NCBI RefSeq assembly: GCF_001708935.1
Contig: NZ_MASI01000008.1
Location: forward strand, 62,001-126,000
Source: Methyloligella halotolerans
GTDB lineage: Bacteria; Pseudomonadota; Alphaproteobacteria; Rhizobiales; Methyloligellaceae
Length of the DNA stretch: 64,000 nucleotides
Direction of reading: 5' to 3'
Shown: positions 1 to 10,825 of the stretch, one piece after another
Position numbering within the stretch: the stretch's first letter is position 1
Layout of the letters: each line of letters starts with the position of its first letter
Notes under the pieces: model-generated
Told to the model about the DNA's origin: nothing
The model's input: the letters and a program-made list of their open reading frames with translations, nothing else
Databases searched by the model: none
Program-made: the position numbers and the translations under genes

Positions 1-112
1 GCTCCTCGCCGTCGAACAGCATGGCCGCCAATGCCATGCGTTGCCGGGTGGGGCGCAGGCCCGCCTCGCGCAACAGCTTGCCGATATCTCTATTGCTCTG
101 CGTAATGCTCAT
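1..112 (-). CDS. irr: Iron response regulator Irr (Fur family), N-terminus only
   Basis: The first 37 codons of a gene that runs off the left edge. The readable protein begins MSITQSNRDIGKLLREAG and continues with LRPTRQRMALAAMLF, the first helices of the winged-helix domain of Fur-family regulators. Irr is the haem-responsive member that controls iron and haem genes in Rhizobiales. The rest of the DNA-binding domain, the haem regulatory motif and the dimerisation domain lie outside the window. The gene is divergent from fabA, an arrangement common in Rhizobiales, and that supports Irr over Fur or Mur. A generic Fur paralogue cannot be excluded from 37 residues. Confidence 0.78.
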   Translation of the reverse strand, partial: MSITQSNRDIGKLLREAGLRPTRQRMALAAMLFDGEE

Positions 113-427
113 GGGTGGGAATATACGAACAAGACCTGATTCCCGCAATGCGGGCTGAACACGATAGACTGGGCTGGTTAAACCAGGAAGGCTGGTCGGG
201 AAAACCTAGCCAGGAAAACTTGGTCACGAAAACTGCGCCGTTGCAAGGCGCTTGGCCGCTGGCATTCGTCGGCACGAGCCCCTAAATCCTTTTGCGCTCC
301 TGCGCATCCGGTCTAAGGGTTTTGGCTTCTGATCGACTGTGATAGGTAACGCGGCGACTGTCACACCCGGCGCCGATCGCGACCGAACGCTTGAGAAGCG
401 CCGGCGGAAATATAAAAAGGACTGTGC
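113..427. promoter_or_regulatory. Divergent irr / fabA intergenic region
   Basis: About 315 bases without a gene between divergent irr and fabA, so both promoters should lie here. The stretch 175-232 has short near-repeats (ccagga and ggaaaac each occur twice) and there is a small hairpin gcgcc/ggcgc at 235-251. The fabA ribosome site is the aaaagga just before 422. I do not see a clear iron-control-element palindrome, so Irr autoregulation is not supported by sequence here. Confidence 0.5.
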
Positions 428-955
428 ATGACCGAGCGTCGAGCTCAATTCGACTATGAGGATCTCCTGGCCTGCGCGAGAGGAGAACTCTTCGGCCCCG
501 GCAATGCGCAATTGCCGCTGCCGCCCATGCTGATGTTCGATCGCATCTCTCAGGTGGTCGAGGAGGGCGGTGAGCACGGCAAGGGACAGATCCGGGCCGA
601 GCTAGACATCAAGCCCGATCTCTGGTTCTTCCCCTGTCACTTCAAGGACGATCCGGTGATGCCGGGCTGTCTTGGGCTGGACGCCCTGTGGCAGCTCTTG
701 GGCTTTTTCCTCGGCTGGCTTGGCGCACCCGGCAAGGGCCGCGCCCTCGCTGTCGGCGAGGTGAAATTTACCGGCATGGTGCTGCCCACCATGAAGAAGC
801 TCGAATATATTGTGGATCTCAAGCGGGTGGTCCGCCGCAAGCTCACCCTCGGCATCGCCGACGGGACGCTGCTTGCCGATGGCGAGGTGATCTACCAGGC
901 CAAGGATCTGCGAGTCGGACTGTTCACTGCCGAAGATGCGGCTGCGACCGCGTGA
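428..955 (+). CDS. fabA: 3-hydroxydecanoyl-ACP dehydratase/isomerase FabA
   Basis: Dehydrates 3-hydroxyacyl-ACP and isomerises trans-2-decenoyl-ACP to cis-3-decenoyl-ACP, the branch point to unsaturated fatty acids, in the cytosol. The 175-residue protein has the usual FabA length. It carries the hot-dog active-site segment [20 protein letters not shown] with the catalytic His at 71 and Asp at 85, followed by the conserved [13 protein letters not shown]. An aaaagga ribosome site precedes the ATG. The gene heads a fabA-fabB-fabI cluster, so the dehydratase, the condensing enzyme that elongates the cis product, and a reductase are made together. Identification is secure. Confidence 0.97.
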   Translation: MTERRAQFDYEDLLACARGELFGPGNAQLPLPPMLMFDRISQVVEEGGEHGKGQIRAELDIKPDLWFFPCHFKDDPVMPGCLGLDALWQLLGFFLGWLGAPGKGRALAVGEVKFTGMVLPTMKKLEYIVDLKRVVRRKLTLGIADGTLLADGEVIYQAKDLRVGLFTAEDAAATA

Positions 956-1010
956 GGCGGACCGGATCGGCAATCGTTTTCAACTTTAAAGGCTCCGTCG
1001 AGGGATACCC

Positions 1011-2231
1011 ATGAGGCGAGTGGTCGTGACTGGAATGGGCGTGGTTTCGTCCATCGGTAACAACGCCCAAGAGGTGCTGGCGTCTCTGCGCGAGGCCAAG
1101 TCCGGCATCGTGAAAGCCGACGACTACGCGGAGCTGGGATTCCGCTGCCAGGTACACGGTGCGCCGAGCCTCGACTGGCAGGAAGTCGTGGACCGCAAGG
1201 TGCGCCGCTTCATGGGCGCTGGCGCGGCCTGGAACTACGTCGCCATGGAGCAGGCCATCCGCGACGCCGGCCTCGAGGAGGACGAGATCTCCGACGAGCG
1301 CACCGGTCTGATCATGGGCTCCGGCGGCCCGTCGACCCGCGCCATCGTCAACGCAGCGCAGACGACCCTGGAGAAGGGCCCCAAGAAGGTCGGACCGTTC
1401 GAGGTGCCGAAATCCATGAGCTCCACGAACTCCGCGACCCTCTCCACGCCCTATCACATCAAGGGCGTTAGCTACTCCATCTCATCCGCCTGCTCCACCT
1501 CCGCTCACTGTATCGGCAACGCCGCCGAGCTCATCCAGCTCGGCAAGCAGGACATGGTCTTCGCCGGTGGCGGCGAGGAGCTGGATTGGACCCTGTCTGT
1601 CCTGTTCGACTCCATGAACGCGATGTCGTCGGACTTCAATGATCAGCCGGCCAAGGCGAGCCGCGCCTATGACGAAGCGCGAGACGGCTTCGTTATCGCC
1701 GGTGGCGCGGGCGTCGTGATCCTCGAGGAGCTGGAGCACGCTAAGGCGCGCGGCGCCAAGATCTATGCCGAACTCGTCGGCTACGGCGCGACCTCGGACG
1801 GTTATGACATGGTCCAGCCTTCCGGGGAGGGCGCGGTGCGCTGCATGCGCATGGCCATGCAGAACCTCAACGGCGACAAGATCGACTATATCAACCCCCA
1901 CGCAACCTCCACGCCCATCGGCGATCTGCGCGAGATCGAGGCGATCCAGGAGGTGTTCGGCGAGGACATTCCGCCGATCAGCGCGACGAAATCCCTGACC
2001 GGCCATTCGTTGGGTGCGGCGGGGGCCCAGGAGGCGATCTATTCGCTTCTGATGATGAACAACGGATTCATTTGCGAATCCGCCAACATTGAAAATCTCG
2101 ACCCCGCCTTCTCCGACATTCCGATCCTTCGGGAGCGGAAGGACGACGTGGATCTGAACTGCGTCATGTCCAACAGTTTCGGCTTCGGCGGGACCAATGC
2201 GACCCTCGTTTTCCGACGCTACGACGGCTGA
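1011..2231 (+). CDS. fabB: 3-oxoacyl-ACP synthase I FabB
   Basis: Beta-ketoacyl-ACP synthase I, which condenses malonyl-ACP with acyl-ACP and in the FabA/FabB pathway extends the cis-3-decenoyl intermediate. The 406-residue thiolase-fold protein shows the Cys-His-His triad: nucleophile Cys161 in SSACSTSAH, His297 in [11 protein letters not shown] and His332 in [13 protein letters not shown], with Lys327 beside it. These motifs and the position after fabA identify FabB rather than FabF. A gaggga ribosome site lies about five bases before the ATG. It sits 55 bases after fabA in the same orientation, probably co-transcribed. Confidence 0.97.
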   Translation: MRRVVVTGMGVVSSIGNNAQEVLASLREAKSGIVKADDYAELGFRCQVHGAPSLDWQEVVDRKVRRFMGAGAAWNYVAMEQAIRDAGLEEDEISDERTGLIMGSGGPSTRAIVNAAQTTLEKGPKKVGPFEVPKSMSSTNSATLSTPYHIKGVSYSISSACSTSAHCIGNAAELIQLGKQDMVFAGGGEELDWTLSVLFDSMNAMSSDFNDQPAKASRAYDEARDGFVIAGGAGVVILEELEHAKARGAKIYAELVGYGATSDGYDMVQPSGEGAVRCMRMAMQNLNGDKIDYINPHATSTPIGDLREIEAIQEVFGEDIPPISATKSLTGHSLGAAGAQEAIYSLLMMNNGFICESANIENLDPAFSDIPILRERKDDVDLNCVMSNSFGFGGTNATLVFRRYDG

Positions 2232-2275
2232 CGCACCCGCCGGAAAGCTCCACCACGATAACCAGAGCAAGTGCC

Positions 2276-3177
2276 ATGACCACAGAGAAACAAGACATCG
2301 CCGAGCCCGGCCCGCTCATGAAAGGCAAGAAAGGGCTCGTCCTGGGCGTTGCCAACGATCGATCCATCGCCTGGGGCATTGCAGGGTGCTTGCCGGTCAG
2401 GGCGCTGAGCTCGCCTTCACCTACCAAGGCGAATCCTTCGGACGCCGGGCCAAGCCGCTCGCTGAATCGACCGGCGCCACCATCATCGAGCCTTGCGATG
2501 TGGAGGATTTCGAGAGCGTCAGGAAGGTGTTCGACAAAATCCGGGAACAATGGGGCAAGCTGGACTTCGTGGTGCACGCTCTCGCCTTTTCCGACCGGAC
2601 CGAGCTGAAGGGGCGCTATTGCGATACCAGCCGTGCGAACTTCTCCCGCACCATGGAGATTTCCTGCTTCTCCTTCACCGAGATCAGCCGTCTTGCGGCC
2701 GACCTGATGCCCGACGGCGGATCGCTGCTGACGCTCACCTATGGCGGCTCCAACAAGGTCGTGCCCTGCTACAACGTGATGGGCGTGGCCAAGGCTGCGC
2801 TGGAGGCATCCGTTCGCTATCTGGCTTCCGATCTCGGCGGCAAGGGCATCCGGGTCAACGCCCTCTCGGCCGGTCCCATGCGCACCCTCGCCGGCGCCGG
2901 CATCTCCGATGCGCGGATGCTGTTCCATTATCAGAGCGAGAACTCGCCCATGCACCGCACGCCCACCCTGGACGAGGTCGGCGGCTCGGCCCTCTACCTG
3001 CTGTCGGATATGTCGGGCGCGGTGACCGGCGAAGTTCATATGGTCGATTGCGGATACAACACGATCTTCATGCCGAGCCTGGAATCGATCAAGGCTGCGA
3101 CCGGCGAGGAGACCGACGAGGAAAAGGCGAAAAGCGCTTCCGCCGCCTCGGCCGCTTCCAGCGAAACCGTGCAATAG
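2276..3177 (+). CDS. fabI: Enoyl-ACP reductase FabI, split by one-base frameshift
   Basis: NADH-dependent enoyl-ACP reductase, the last step of each fatty-acid elongation cycle. Translation from ATG 2276 gives the dinucleotide-binding start KGLVLGVANDRSIAWGIA and then leaves frame near 2382. The next frame resumes at once with RVLAGQGAELAFTYQGESF and runs to TAG 3177. Adding one base after GC at 2381-2382 restores about 300 residues, including the YNVMGVAK active site (Tyr-x6-Lys). The C-terminus has a short Ala/Ser/Glu tail. As read, the gene would make a truncated protein. Because fabI is normally essential unless a second reductase exists, an assembly error is more likely than decay. Confidence 0.9.
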
Positions 3178-3208
3178 GGCCCTGAGCAACCGTTAAGGAG
3201 CAAGTCGG

Positions 3209-3394
3209 ATGGTTGAGCTCGTTTTCACAGCCTGTCTCCTGGCCACCGCCGGAGACTGTCAGAAGGTGACGATCCCGATGGAGAAGGTGGAATCCATCAG
3301 CGAGTGCATGAAGGCCGCACCGGATCGGATCAAGGAATGGCAGTCCGACAACGAGGATAAGATGGTCGCCGGCTTCTCCTGCAAGAAGGCGTAA
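3209..3394 (+). CDS. Small Cys-containing hypothetical protein (61 aa)
   Basis: A 61-residue protein with no family I can name. It has a strong ribosome site (aaggag, about nine bases before the ATG) and is followed directly by a rho-independent terminator, so it is probably the last gene of the fab transcription unit. Four cysteines (9, 17, 33 and 58) suggest disulfides and a periplasmic life, but the N-terminus MVELVFTACLLATAGDC is too short and acidic for a confident signal peptide. The C-terminal half is charged and helical in appearance (CMKAAPDRIKEWQSDNED). Confidence 0.7.
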   Translation: MVELVFTACLLATAGDCQKVTIPMEKVESISECMKAAPDRIKEWQSDNEDKMVAGFSCKKA

Positions 3395-3438
3395 GCGAAC
3401 CGACCATGGCAGACGCTCCCCAAAGGAGCGCCCAAAAG

Positions 3439-3469
3439 AAAAGGCCGCCCGTTGAGGCGGCCTTTTTTG
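3439..3469 (+). terminator. Rho-independent terminator, probably bidirectional
   Basis: Stem aaaggccgcc (3440-3449) pairs with ggcggccttt (3457-3466) across a seven-base loop and ends in a T run. Read on the minus strand the same stem is followed by ccttttctttt, so it can also end the convergent pnp transcript. A second GC hairpin at 3481-3502 (gggaggccg/cggcctccc) lies between it and the pnp stop. Confidence 0.88.
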
Positions 3470-3515
3470 TGTCTGATGGCGGGAGGCCGTCTCCGGCCTC
3501 CCTAAGATCGCAAGC

Positions 3516-5639
3516 CTAGCTGGCGTCTTCCGCCTCGAGCTCCTTGCCGGTCTCCTGATCGACGACCTTCATGGACAGGCGAACCTTGCCGCGATCGTCG
3601 AAGCCGAGAAGCTTCACGAAGACCTCGTCGCCTTCCTTGACGACCTCGTCCACGGTCTTCGGCCGGCCCTGGGTCAGCTGGGAGATGTGCACCAGACCGT
3701 CCTTGGGACCGAAGAAGTTCACGAAGGCGCCGAAATCCATGATCTTGACGACCTTGCCCTTGTAGATCTCACCGACCTCAGGCTCGGCTGCGATGCCCTT
3801 GATCTTGGCGATCGCGGCCCGGATGGACTCGCCGTTGGGCGAGGCGATCTTGACCGTGCCGTCGTCGGCGATGTCGATCTTGGCGCCCGTCTCCTCGACG
3901 ATGGAGCGGATCACCGAACCGCCCGTGCCGATCACTTCGCGGATCTTGTCGGTCGGAATCTGCATCACCTCGATGCGCGGGGCGAACTCGCCGACTTCCG
4001 GACGGGCCGTGTTCAGGGCCTTGTCCATCTCACCGAGGATGTGCATGCGGCCGTCCTTCGCCTGGTTCAGGGCGATCTGCATGATCTCTTCGGTGATGCC
4101 GGTGATCTTGATGTCCATCTGGAGCGAGGTCACGCCCTCTTCCGTGCCGGCGACCTTGAAGTCCATGTCGCCGAGATGGTCCTCGTCACCGAGGATGTCC
4201 GACAGAACGGCGAATTCCTCGGCTTCCTTGATGAGGCCCATGGCGATACCGGCCACGGGGCGCGCGAGCGGAACGCCCGCATCCATCAGAGCAAGCGAGG
4301 AGCCGCAAACCGTCGCCATGGAGGACGAGCCGTTGGACTCGGTGATCTCCGAAACGAGGCGAAGCGTGTAGGGGAAGTTCTCCTTTGCCGGCAGCACCGG
4401 ATGGATCGCCCGCCAGGCGAGCTTGCCATGGCCGATCTCGCGGCGGCCCGGAGAGCCCATGCGGCCCGTCTCACCCACCGAGTAGGGCGGGAAGTTGTAG
4501 TGCAGCATGAAGCTTTCTTTGTAGGTGCCTTCCAGGGCGTCGACGAACTGTTCGTCCTCGCCCGTGCCCAGCGTCGCGACGACGAGGGCCTGGGTCTCAC
4601 CGCGGGTGAACAGCGCGCTGCCATGGGTGCGGGGCAGGATCCCCACCTCCGAGACGATCGGCCGGACCGTGGAGAGGTCGCGCCCGTCGATGCGGGACTT
4701 GGTGGACAGGATGTTCCCGCGCACCACGTCCTTCTCGACCGACTTGAAGGCGCCCGACAGTTTGGCGCCGAAGCTGCCGTCGTCGTCCTCGGGCGTAAGC
4801 TCAGCGGCGACCTTGTCCTTCACCGCGGAGATGGCGTCGCGGCGCTCGGTCTTGGTCTGGATCGCGTAGGCGTCCCGCAGGCCGCTCTCGGCCATGCTGC
4901 GGACCTTCGCGGTCAGGTCGTCGGCGCTGTCGTCCTGGGGCAGGTCCCACGGCTCCTTCGCGGAGCTCTGAGCCAGCTTGACGATGGCGTCGAGCACCGG
5001 CTGGAAGCCCTTGTGGCCGAACATGACCGCGCCGAGCATCACATCCTCGGGCAGCTCTTCGGCCTCGGACTCCACCATCAGCACCGCATCGCGGGTGCCG
5101 GCGACCACGAGGTCGAGCTTGCTATCGGCCAGCTCCTCGATGGTCGGGTTCAGCACGTACTCTCCGTCGATATAGCCGACGCGCGCCGCGCCGATCGGTC
5201 CCAGGAAGGGGATGCCGGAGATGGTGAGCGCCGCCGAGGTCGCCACCATGGCAACGATATCGGGATCGTTCTCGAGGTCGTGGGAAAGAACCGTGGCGAT
5301 CACCTGGGTTTCGTTCTTGAAGCCCTTGGCGAAGAGCGGCCGGATCGGCCGGTCGATCAGGCGAGAGGTCAGCGTCTCCTTCTCGGTGGGACGGCCTTCG
5401 CGTTTAAAAAAGCCGCCTGGAATCTTACCGGCGGCGAATGTCTTCTCTTGGTAGTTCACGGTGAGCGGGAAGAAGTCGATCCCGGCTCGGGGTTCTTTTG
5501 CGGCGGTCGCCGTGGCGAGCACCGTGGTTTCGCCGTATTGCACCAGCACGGCGCCATCGGCCTGACGGGCCATGCGGCCGGTCTCAAGCTTGAGCGGACG
5601 GCCAGCCCATTCGATTTCAACGGTCTGCGGATTGAGCAT
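3516..5639 (-). CDS. pnp: Polynucleotide phosphorylase
   Basis: Phosphorolytic 3'-5' exoribonuclease and degradosome enzyme. The 707-residue protein has the full layout: first RNase PH core (about 10-145), helical linker, second RNase PH core (about 315-545) with [10 protein letters not shown] and the acidic [15 protein letters not shown] metal site, a KH domain (about 556-622) with [12 protein letters not shown], and a C-terminal S1 domain (about 624-692) with [13 protein letters not shown]. Length is normal for the family. It is the last gene of the operon, after rpsO, and is preceded by a long hairpin that could mediate autoregulation. Confidence 0.97.
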   Translation of the reverse strand: MLNPQTVEIEWAGRPLKLETGRMARQADGAVLVQYGETTVLATATAAKEPRAGIDFFPLTVNYQEKTFAAGKIPGGFFKREGRPTEKETLTSRLIDRPIRPLFAKGFKNETQVIATVLSHDLENDPDIVAMVATSAALTISGIPFLGPIGAARVGYIDGEYVLNPTIEELADSKLDLVVAGTRDAVLMVESEAEELPEDVMLGAVMFGHKGFQPVLDAIVKLAQSSAKEPWDLPQDDSADDLTAKVRSMAESGLRDAYAIQTKTERRDAISAVKDKVAAELTPEDDDGSFGAKLSGAFKSVEKDVVRGNILSTKSRIDGRDLSTVRPIVSEVGILPRTHGSALFTRGETQALVVATLGTGEDEQFVDALEGTYKESFMLHYNFPPYSVGETGRMGSPGRREIGHGKLAWRAIHPVLPAKENFPYTLRLVSEITESNGSSSMATVCGSSLALMDAGVPLARPVAGIAMGLIKEAEEFAVLSDILGDEDHLGDMDFKVAGTEEGVTSLQMDIKITGITEEIMQIALNQAKDGRMHILGEMDKALNTARPEVGEFAPRIEVMQIPTDKIREVIGTGGSVIRSIVEETGAKIDIADDGTVKIASPNGESIRAAIAKIKGIAAEPEVGEIYKGKVVKIMDFGAFVNFFGPKDGLVHISQLTQGRPKTVDEVVKEGDEVFVKLLGFDDRGKVRLSMKVVDQETGKELEAEDAS

Positions 5640-5702
5640 GATGTTTTTCTCGATTCGGATGTTATCGGTCTGACGCGCCGCCCGGATTGGCAGCGCGCGA
5701 AA

Positions 5703-5750
5703 GCCGAACCGTCACAGGGCGGCCCCTGCCGCGACGCTGTGACGGTCGGC
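5703..5750 (-). promoter_or_regulatory. pnp leader hairpin between rpsO and pnp
   Basis: A near-perfect inverted repeat, accgtcacag (5708-5717) with ctgtgacggt (5737-5746), extended on both sides with one bulge to about 14 pairs around a GC-rich loop. In E. coli the equivalent rpsO-pnp spacer holds an RNase III-cut stem through which PNPase controls its own mRNA. The position and long stem here fit that role, but cleavage is inference. No clear T run follows, so a simple terminator is less likely. Confidence 0.6.
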
Positions 5751-5758
5751 TTGAATGA

Positions 5759-6028
5759 TCACCGGCGGATGCCCAGACGGCCAATCAGGGTCTGGTAACG
5801 CTCGACGTCGCGATCCTTGACGTAGTCGAGCAGCCGGCGGCGTTGGCTCACCATCTTGAGCAGGCCGCGCCGGGAATGGTTGTCGCCGGCATGGCTTTTG
5901 AAATGTTCGGTGAGATTGGCGATCCGCTCGGTCAGGATTGCGACCTGAACCTCGGCGGAGCCGGTGTCGCCAGGTTTCGTGGCGTATTCTTCGATAAGCT
6001 CTTGCTTGCGCTCAGCGCTAATCGACAT
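5759..6028 (-). CDS. rpsO: 30S ribosomal protein S15
   Basis: Primary 16S rRNA-binding protein of the small subunit platform. The 89 residues match the family length exactly and contain the conserved segments [36 protein letters not shown] and [12 protein letters not shown] at the C-terminus. It lies between truB and pnp, the usual bacterial order, on the minus strand. S15 often represses its own mRNA. The 39-base truB-rpsO spacer is too short for me to define a binding structure. Confidence 0.98.
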   Translation of the reverse strand: MSISAERKQELIEEYATKPGDTGSAEVQVAILTERIANLTEHFKSHAGDNHSRRGLLKMVSQRRRLLDYVKDRDVERYQTLIGRLGIRR

Positions 6029-6067
6029 CGTGTTCTCCTTATTGGATGTCAGAATGGCGGATCGCGG

Positions 6068-6994
6068 TCAGCCGGGGATATTGAACACCCGGGTGGGCCG
6101 CATCTCGCCGCGATCAACTTCACCGACCGCCACGAGACGTCCTCGGGAGGTGGCGTAGGCAGGCCCTTCGATGATGGGAGCGTCCCGGCCTCTGATCAGC
6201 ACGGGCTGGCCCCTTCTGAGCCTTGCCGCGTCATCGCCGCTGATGGCGAGCGCCGGGATGTCGTCCAGCGCCGTCTCCAACGGCTTTAGCTGCCCCAGAA
6301 GGGCATCGCGACCGGCGGCACTATGTCCTAACTCTTCCAGCTTTTCCAGCGAAATTGCGGCGCTTTCCGTAAACGGGCCGACCCGGGTCCGCCGAAGGGC
6401 GGAAACGTGTCCCCGCGCCCCCAGGTTGCGGGCAAGATCCCGGGCGAGAGACCGGATATAGGTGCCCTTGCCGCACTGGGTCTCGATCACCGCATGATCG
6501 GAATCCGGCATATCGACCAGATCGAGGCTGTCGATGGTGACGGTCCGCGCGGCCAGTTCGAAATCGCTGCCCTCCCGGGCCAAATCGTAGGCCCGTTCGC
6601 CGTCCACCTTCAGAGCGGAGTAGCGCGGCGGCACCTGCTCGATCTCGCCGGTGAAACGGGGCAGGGCGGCCTCGATGGCGGCGCGGTCCGGCCGGGCGTC
6701 GGAGCGGGCAGTGATGGCACCCTCCGCATCCTCGGTGTCGGTCTCCGCGCCGAAGCGGATCGTGAACCGGTAGGCTTTCGTGCCGTCGACCACGTAAGGC
6801 ATGGTCTTGGTCGCCTCGCCGAACCCGATGGGCAGGATACCGGTCGCGAGCGGGTCCAGCGTGCCGGCATGACCGGCCTTCTGGGCATTGAACAGATACC
6901 GCAGCTTCCCCACCGCCTGGGAGGAGGTCATGCCTTCCGGTTTGTCCAGGATGAGCCATCCGTGGACCGGAAGTCCTTTGCGCCGCCGCGCCAT
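6068..6994 (-). CDS. truB: tRNA pseudouridine-55 synthase TruB
   Basis: Converts U55 in the T-loop of tRNAs to pseudouridine. The 308-residue protein has the N-terminal LILDKPEGMTSSQAV segment and the catalytic motif GHAGTLDPLATGILP, with the nucleophilic aspartate at residue 47. The later segments VPPRYSALKVDGERAYDLAR and CGKGTYIRSLARDLA are also typical. The C-terminal part resembles the small PUA-like domain seen in alphaproteobacterial TruB. It sits 21 bases after rbfA and upstream of rpsO in the same operon. Confidence 0.97.
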   Translation of the reverse strand: MARRRKGLPVHGWLILDKPEGMTSSQAVGKLRYLFNAQKAGHAGTLDPLATGILPIGFGEATKTMPYVVDGTKAYRFTIRFGAETDTEDAEGAITARSDARPDRAAIEAALPRFTGEIEQVPPRYSALKVDGERAYDLAREGSDFELAARTVTIDSLDLVDMPDSDHAVIETQCGKGTYIRSLARDLARNLGARGHVSALRRTRVGPFTESAAISLEKLEELGHSAAGRDALLGQLKPLETALDDIPALAISGDDAARLRRGQPVLIRGRDAPIIEGPAYATSRGRLVAVGEVDRGEMRPTRVFNIPG

Positions 6995-7015
6995 CAGCCG
7001 AACCCCTTTTGCCGG

Positions 7016-7402
7016 CTAGTCGTCGTCGAGATCGCGGGTCACCTCGGGCGAGGCGAGGATCTCGTCGATGCGCTGGGAGGTTTCGAAGCTGGTGTCCTTG
7101 CGGAACCGGATCTCCGGCATGTAGCGGAGCTCCACCCGCTTCGCGAGCTCGCCGCGGAAGAACTTCGCGTGCTTCTGCAGATGGGTCACGACCTCTTTCA
7201 CCTCGCCCCCGCCAAGCGGCATGACATAGGCGGTCGCCAGCTTCAGATCGGGTGACATCTTCACCTCGGGCACCGTGATCGTGTGCCGCTCGATCACCTC
7301 GTCCATCAGCTCGCCGCGGGTGAGGATGTCCGAAAGGGCGTGCCGGATCAGCTCTCCAACCTTCAGCTGGCGCTGGGAAGGGCCTTTCTTATCGCGTGTC
7401 AT
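7016..7402 (-). CDS. rbfA: Ribosome-binding factor A
   Basis: Late-stage 30S assembly factor with a single KH-like domain, needed for 16S 5'-end maturation and growth in the cold. The 128-residue protein begins in the typical way (SQRQLKVGELIRHALSDIL) and has the conserved KLATAYVMPLGG and LRYMPEIRFRKDTSFE segments. It is in the canonical place between infB and truB. The infB-rbfA gap is unusually wide, about 205 bases, because it holds a palindromic repeat. Confidence 0.95.
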   Translation of the reverse strand: MTRDKKGPSQRQLKVGELIRHALSDILTRGELMDEVIERHTITVPEVKMSPDLKLATAYVMPLGGGEVKEVVTHLQKHAKFFRGELAKRVELRYMPEIRFRKDTSFETSQRIDEILASPEVTRDLDDD

Positions 7403-7487
7403 GAGGAAAGAGTCCTCTCAAAGACGGCCGGTCGCAAGCGCCGTCGAATCGATTTCAAAGGAGCAAGAATGTTCTGCAAGAACGTCC

Positions 7488-7606
7488 TGATTGTCATTGC
7501 CCGACTTGATCGGGCAATCCAGTAGCCACCGCCTTAGCGCTACAACGCATGCAGTGGTTACTGGATCCCCGCCTTCGCGGGGATCACAGCCGAACGGGTG
7601 GGACGC
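7488..7606. repeat. Dispersed two-lobed palindromic repeat (REP-like)
   Basis: Between infB and rbfA. The left lobe is attgcccga-ctt-gatcgggcaat and the right lobe is gatccccgcc-ttc-gcggggatc. Between them ccagtagccac and gtggttactgg form a further near-perfect inverted pair (10 of 11), so the element can fold as one long branched structure. Elements of this look are dispersed in many copies in alphaproteobacterial genomes. Read through, they give the spurious peptides VIARLDRAIQ and MSLPDLIGQ. Only one copy is in this window, so the copy number is inferred from general knowledge. Confidence 0.8.
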
Positions 7607-7607
7607 T

Positions 7608-10123
<2,516 letters not shown>

Positions 10124-10127
<4 letters not shown>

Positions 10128-10798
10128 TCCGTGTCCGTATCTGGCCCGATGGAGGCCTCAAACGCGCCGCTGCCGAGAAAATAGCGCATCGCGCGATTGG
10201 CGGCTTCGATGAAGTTCTTCGCCGCCCCGCCTCGGGCCAGGGCTGCATGTATCACATTTGTCCGGCCTAGAACCAAACTCAATTGCTCCGAGGTGAATCC
10301 CCGGATTGGCGGCAGGGCATCTTCGCCGGCCCGCGCCCGGAATTTGGCATCCAGCTTCTTGCACCCGTCTTCTGCCGCATCCAGGGCATGAACCAGGGCA
10401 AGAACCCGTTCCCGTCGAATAGCCTCTTCGACCTTGGCGAAGCCGCAGGTGACCTCGCCGGCCTTGTTCGCGAGACCAAGTGCCGAAATCGCTGCTTCGT
10501 TTAGCATTTGCCCGAGGCGATCAGCAAGGCCGGGCGGCACCTTGACGGAAGTCTTGAGGCCGCGGGCGAAGGCATTGCGCTTGGCTGCCTCCGCAACGGA
10601 TGCGTGGTCGGCGGTGATCCAGACCCCGCGGCCGGGGAGCTTCTCCTTCAGGTCCGGCACGATCTCTCCGTCAGGAGAGGCGACGAACCGGATCAGCTCA
10701 TGCTTCTCGAGAGCCTGCCGCGTGAGGGCACAACGGCGCACCGGCGGAGAAGACGTCTCCGCCGCGGCCTTTGTCTCTGCCTGTGCCAACTCTTGCAA
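10124..10798 (-). CDS. ylxR: YlxR-family RNA-binding protein with L7Ae-like C-domain
   Basis: The 224-residue protein starts with a YlxR (DUF448) domain, seen in [19 protein letters not shown] and [17 protein letters not shown], which binds RNA. The second half (about 95-190, [19 protein letters not shown] to the [15 protein letters not shown] region) resembles an L7Ae/L30e-type domain. In Firmicutes these are two separate genes between nusA and infB, and in alphaproteobacteria the fused form is usual. The start is taken as TTG 10798, with gggag about nine bases upstream and no in-frame ATG near. It overlaps infB by four bases. Confidence 0.88.
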
Positions 10799-10825
10799 CA
10801 GCGTATGCTCCCGGTGCGAACACGG

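Noticed and set aside
3687..5798. A 703-residue open frame antisense to pnp, and similar long antisense frames opposite infB, metK, the macroglobulin and YejF
   Set aside because: They mirror strongly codon-biased GC-rich genes, have no recognisable domains or ribosome sites, and lie opposite secure genes.
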